From Pseudomonadota bacterium (GTDB lineage: Bacteria; SAR324; XYD2-FULL-50-16; JAHJRI01), in assembly GCA_022360105.1 (NCBI GenBank), contig JAKSDL010000612.1:1-7507 (forward strand): a DNA stretch of 7,507 bases, read 5' to 3'. Position 1 is the first letter of the stretch, and the number at the start of each line of letters is the position of its first letter. The translations under genes were made by a program, and so were the position numbers. Below, one piece after another: positions 6,658 to 7,507 of this stretch. The notes beneath the pieces are model-generated. The model had not been told where the DNA came from, searched no databases, and was given only the letters and a program-made list of their open reading frames with translations.

Positions 6658-7507
6658 TTAAAATCTGGAGCCAAATGCGCTAATACTGAAATCGGGATAT
6701 GCTGAAGCTCCGTGTTCCGAGTAATCGAGACCCATGACTTCCTGTTCTTCGTTGACGCGAATTCCAAACAAGCCATCAACCATCTTGATTAGGATGATCG
6801 TGCTGGAAAAAGCCCATAAACCTATTGCAACAACACCCACTACCTGGGTTCCGAGGAATGACCAACCTGCTCCGCCCTCTGCGTAAAAAACACCATTGGA
6901 TGAATGAAAGAAACCAAGCAGAATTGTGCCCAGGGCTCCGCAAACTCCATGAACCGAAATCGCACCCACAGGGTCGTCAATCTTTAGCTTGTCAAAGATG
7001 ATTACGGAATAGACAACGACGGCTCCACTGACAGCACCGATGATCAGTGCACCAACCGGTGTGGCATCAGCACAACCTGCCGTAATTCCTACCAGACCTG
7101 CCAACGCGCCGTTCAAGGTCATACCGACATCAGCCCTCTTGTGCTGAAAGTTGGTTACAAAGAAGGCAACCAATGACGCAGCACCTGCTGACAGAGTTGT
7201 TGTTACTGCAATGTGGCCGATAGCACCGGCATCAGCTCCCATGGTTGAGCCGGGGTTAAATCCATACCACCCCATCCAGAGTATCAGAACGCCAAGAGTA
7301 GCCAAGGGGATATTGTGCCCCGGAATTGGCCTGACCGAACCAAACTCGTCAAACTTTCCTTTTCTGGGGCCAAGAACAATGACGGCAGCCAAGGCAGCAA
7401 AACCACCAACCGAGTGAACGATCGTTGAACCTGCAAAATCGGTAAAACCGAGCTCGGACAACCAGCCTCCGCCCCATCCCCAGTGTCCGGAGATTGGATA
7501 TATAACA
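6658..7507 (-). CDS. amt: Ammonium transporter Amt, C-terminal 282 residues (runs off right edge)
   Basis: The frame is open to the window edge and begins VIYPISGHWGWGGGWLSE. The inner-membrane trimeric Amt/MEP/Rh channel takes up ammonium. Diagnostic residues in fragment numbering are the WGGGW region equivalent to Trp148 of E. coli AmtB and DFAGSTIVH, whose Asp23 and His31 match Asp160 and His168. GFNPGS has Phe83 and Ser87 matching Phe215 and Ser219, and AISVHGVCG has His186 matching His318. Both twin histidines are therefore intact. About seven to eight helices precede a cytoplasmic tail with GLDYSEHG, the segment that couples subunits. Full proteins are above 400 aa, so the first third is missing. 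A TTG at 7461 is an internal Leu codon, not a start. It is followed by two PII genes on the same strand. Confidence 0.95.
   Translation of the reverse strand, partial: VIYPISGHWGWGGGWLSELGFTDFAGSTIVHSVGGFAALAAVIVLGPRKGKFDEFGSVRPIPGHNIPLATLGVLILWMGWYGFNPGSTMGADAGAIGHIAVTTTLSAGAASLVAFFVTNFQHKRADVGMTLNGALAGLVGITAGCADATPVGALIIGAVSGAVVVYSVIIFDKLKIDDPVGAISVHGVCGALGTILLGFFHSSNGVFYAEGGAGWSFLGTQVVGVVAIGLWAFSSTIILIKMVDGLFGIRVNEEQEVMGLDYSEHGASAYPDFSISAFGSRF

Noticed and set aside
7151..7417. Plus-strand frame opposite amt
   Set aside because: Antisense shadow of the strongly conserved amt coding sequence.

Overview
The window looks like a chromosomal stretch from a Gram-negative bacterium. The ammonium transporter and PII proteins are of the ordinary proteobacterial type. 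The amt-PII-PII order and the antiporter family would suit a deltaproteobacterium (Desulfobacterota), but that placement is an inference I could not test. Coding and non-coding DNA are both moderately AT-rich, and long intergenic stretches separate the genes. I see no rRNA, tRNA, CRISPR array or recognisable insertion sequence.

Layout. (1) Positions 1-351, minus strand: the first 117 codons of an unrecognised charged protein that runs off the left edge, with a good sigma70-like promoter at 438-466. (2) 467-1032: no supportable gene. (3) 1033-3181, minus strand: a large membrane antiporter of the ArsB/NhaD-type ion-transporter superfamily (513 aa from the preferred start), then a small 5-TM EamA/DMT-type protein, with a 13-bp hairpin between them. 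(4) 3182-4156: an AT-rich gap with inverted repeats, a cluster of TTCAAT/ATTGAA words and two short overlapping minus-strand frames that may be gene debris. (5) 4157-5579, plus strand: a small hypothetical ORF, a fragmentary frame, and a 259-aa protein of unknown function. The latter has two 57-residue repeats (about 67% identical), an acidic linker and a helical C-terminal domain. A promoter overlapping an imperfect inverted repeat lies upstream. (6) 5596-5617: a hairpin between convergent genes. (7) 5624-7507, minus strand: a nitrogen-sensing cluster read amt (partial) -> PII -> PII.

How the genes work together. Amt conducts ammonium, and a PII protein binds and closes Amt when nitrogen is plentiful. 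Both PII copies keep the T-loop Tyr51 and the nucleotide/2-oxoglutarate residues, but they differ at T-loop residue 54 (Gly in the amt-proximal copy, Asp in the distal one). The distal copy has its own sigma70-like promoter and a leader with three small inverted repeats, so the two sensors may be regulated and used differently. The antiporter and EamA pair looks like a separate ion or metabolite transport unit.

The least explained item is the tandem-repeat protein at 4800-5579. Each repeat carries a GIGKTTLS stretch that imitates a P-loop but sits in a module too short to be an NTPase; a duplicated helical, perhaps DNA-binding, module is the more cautious reading.
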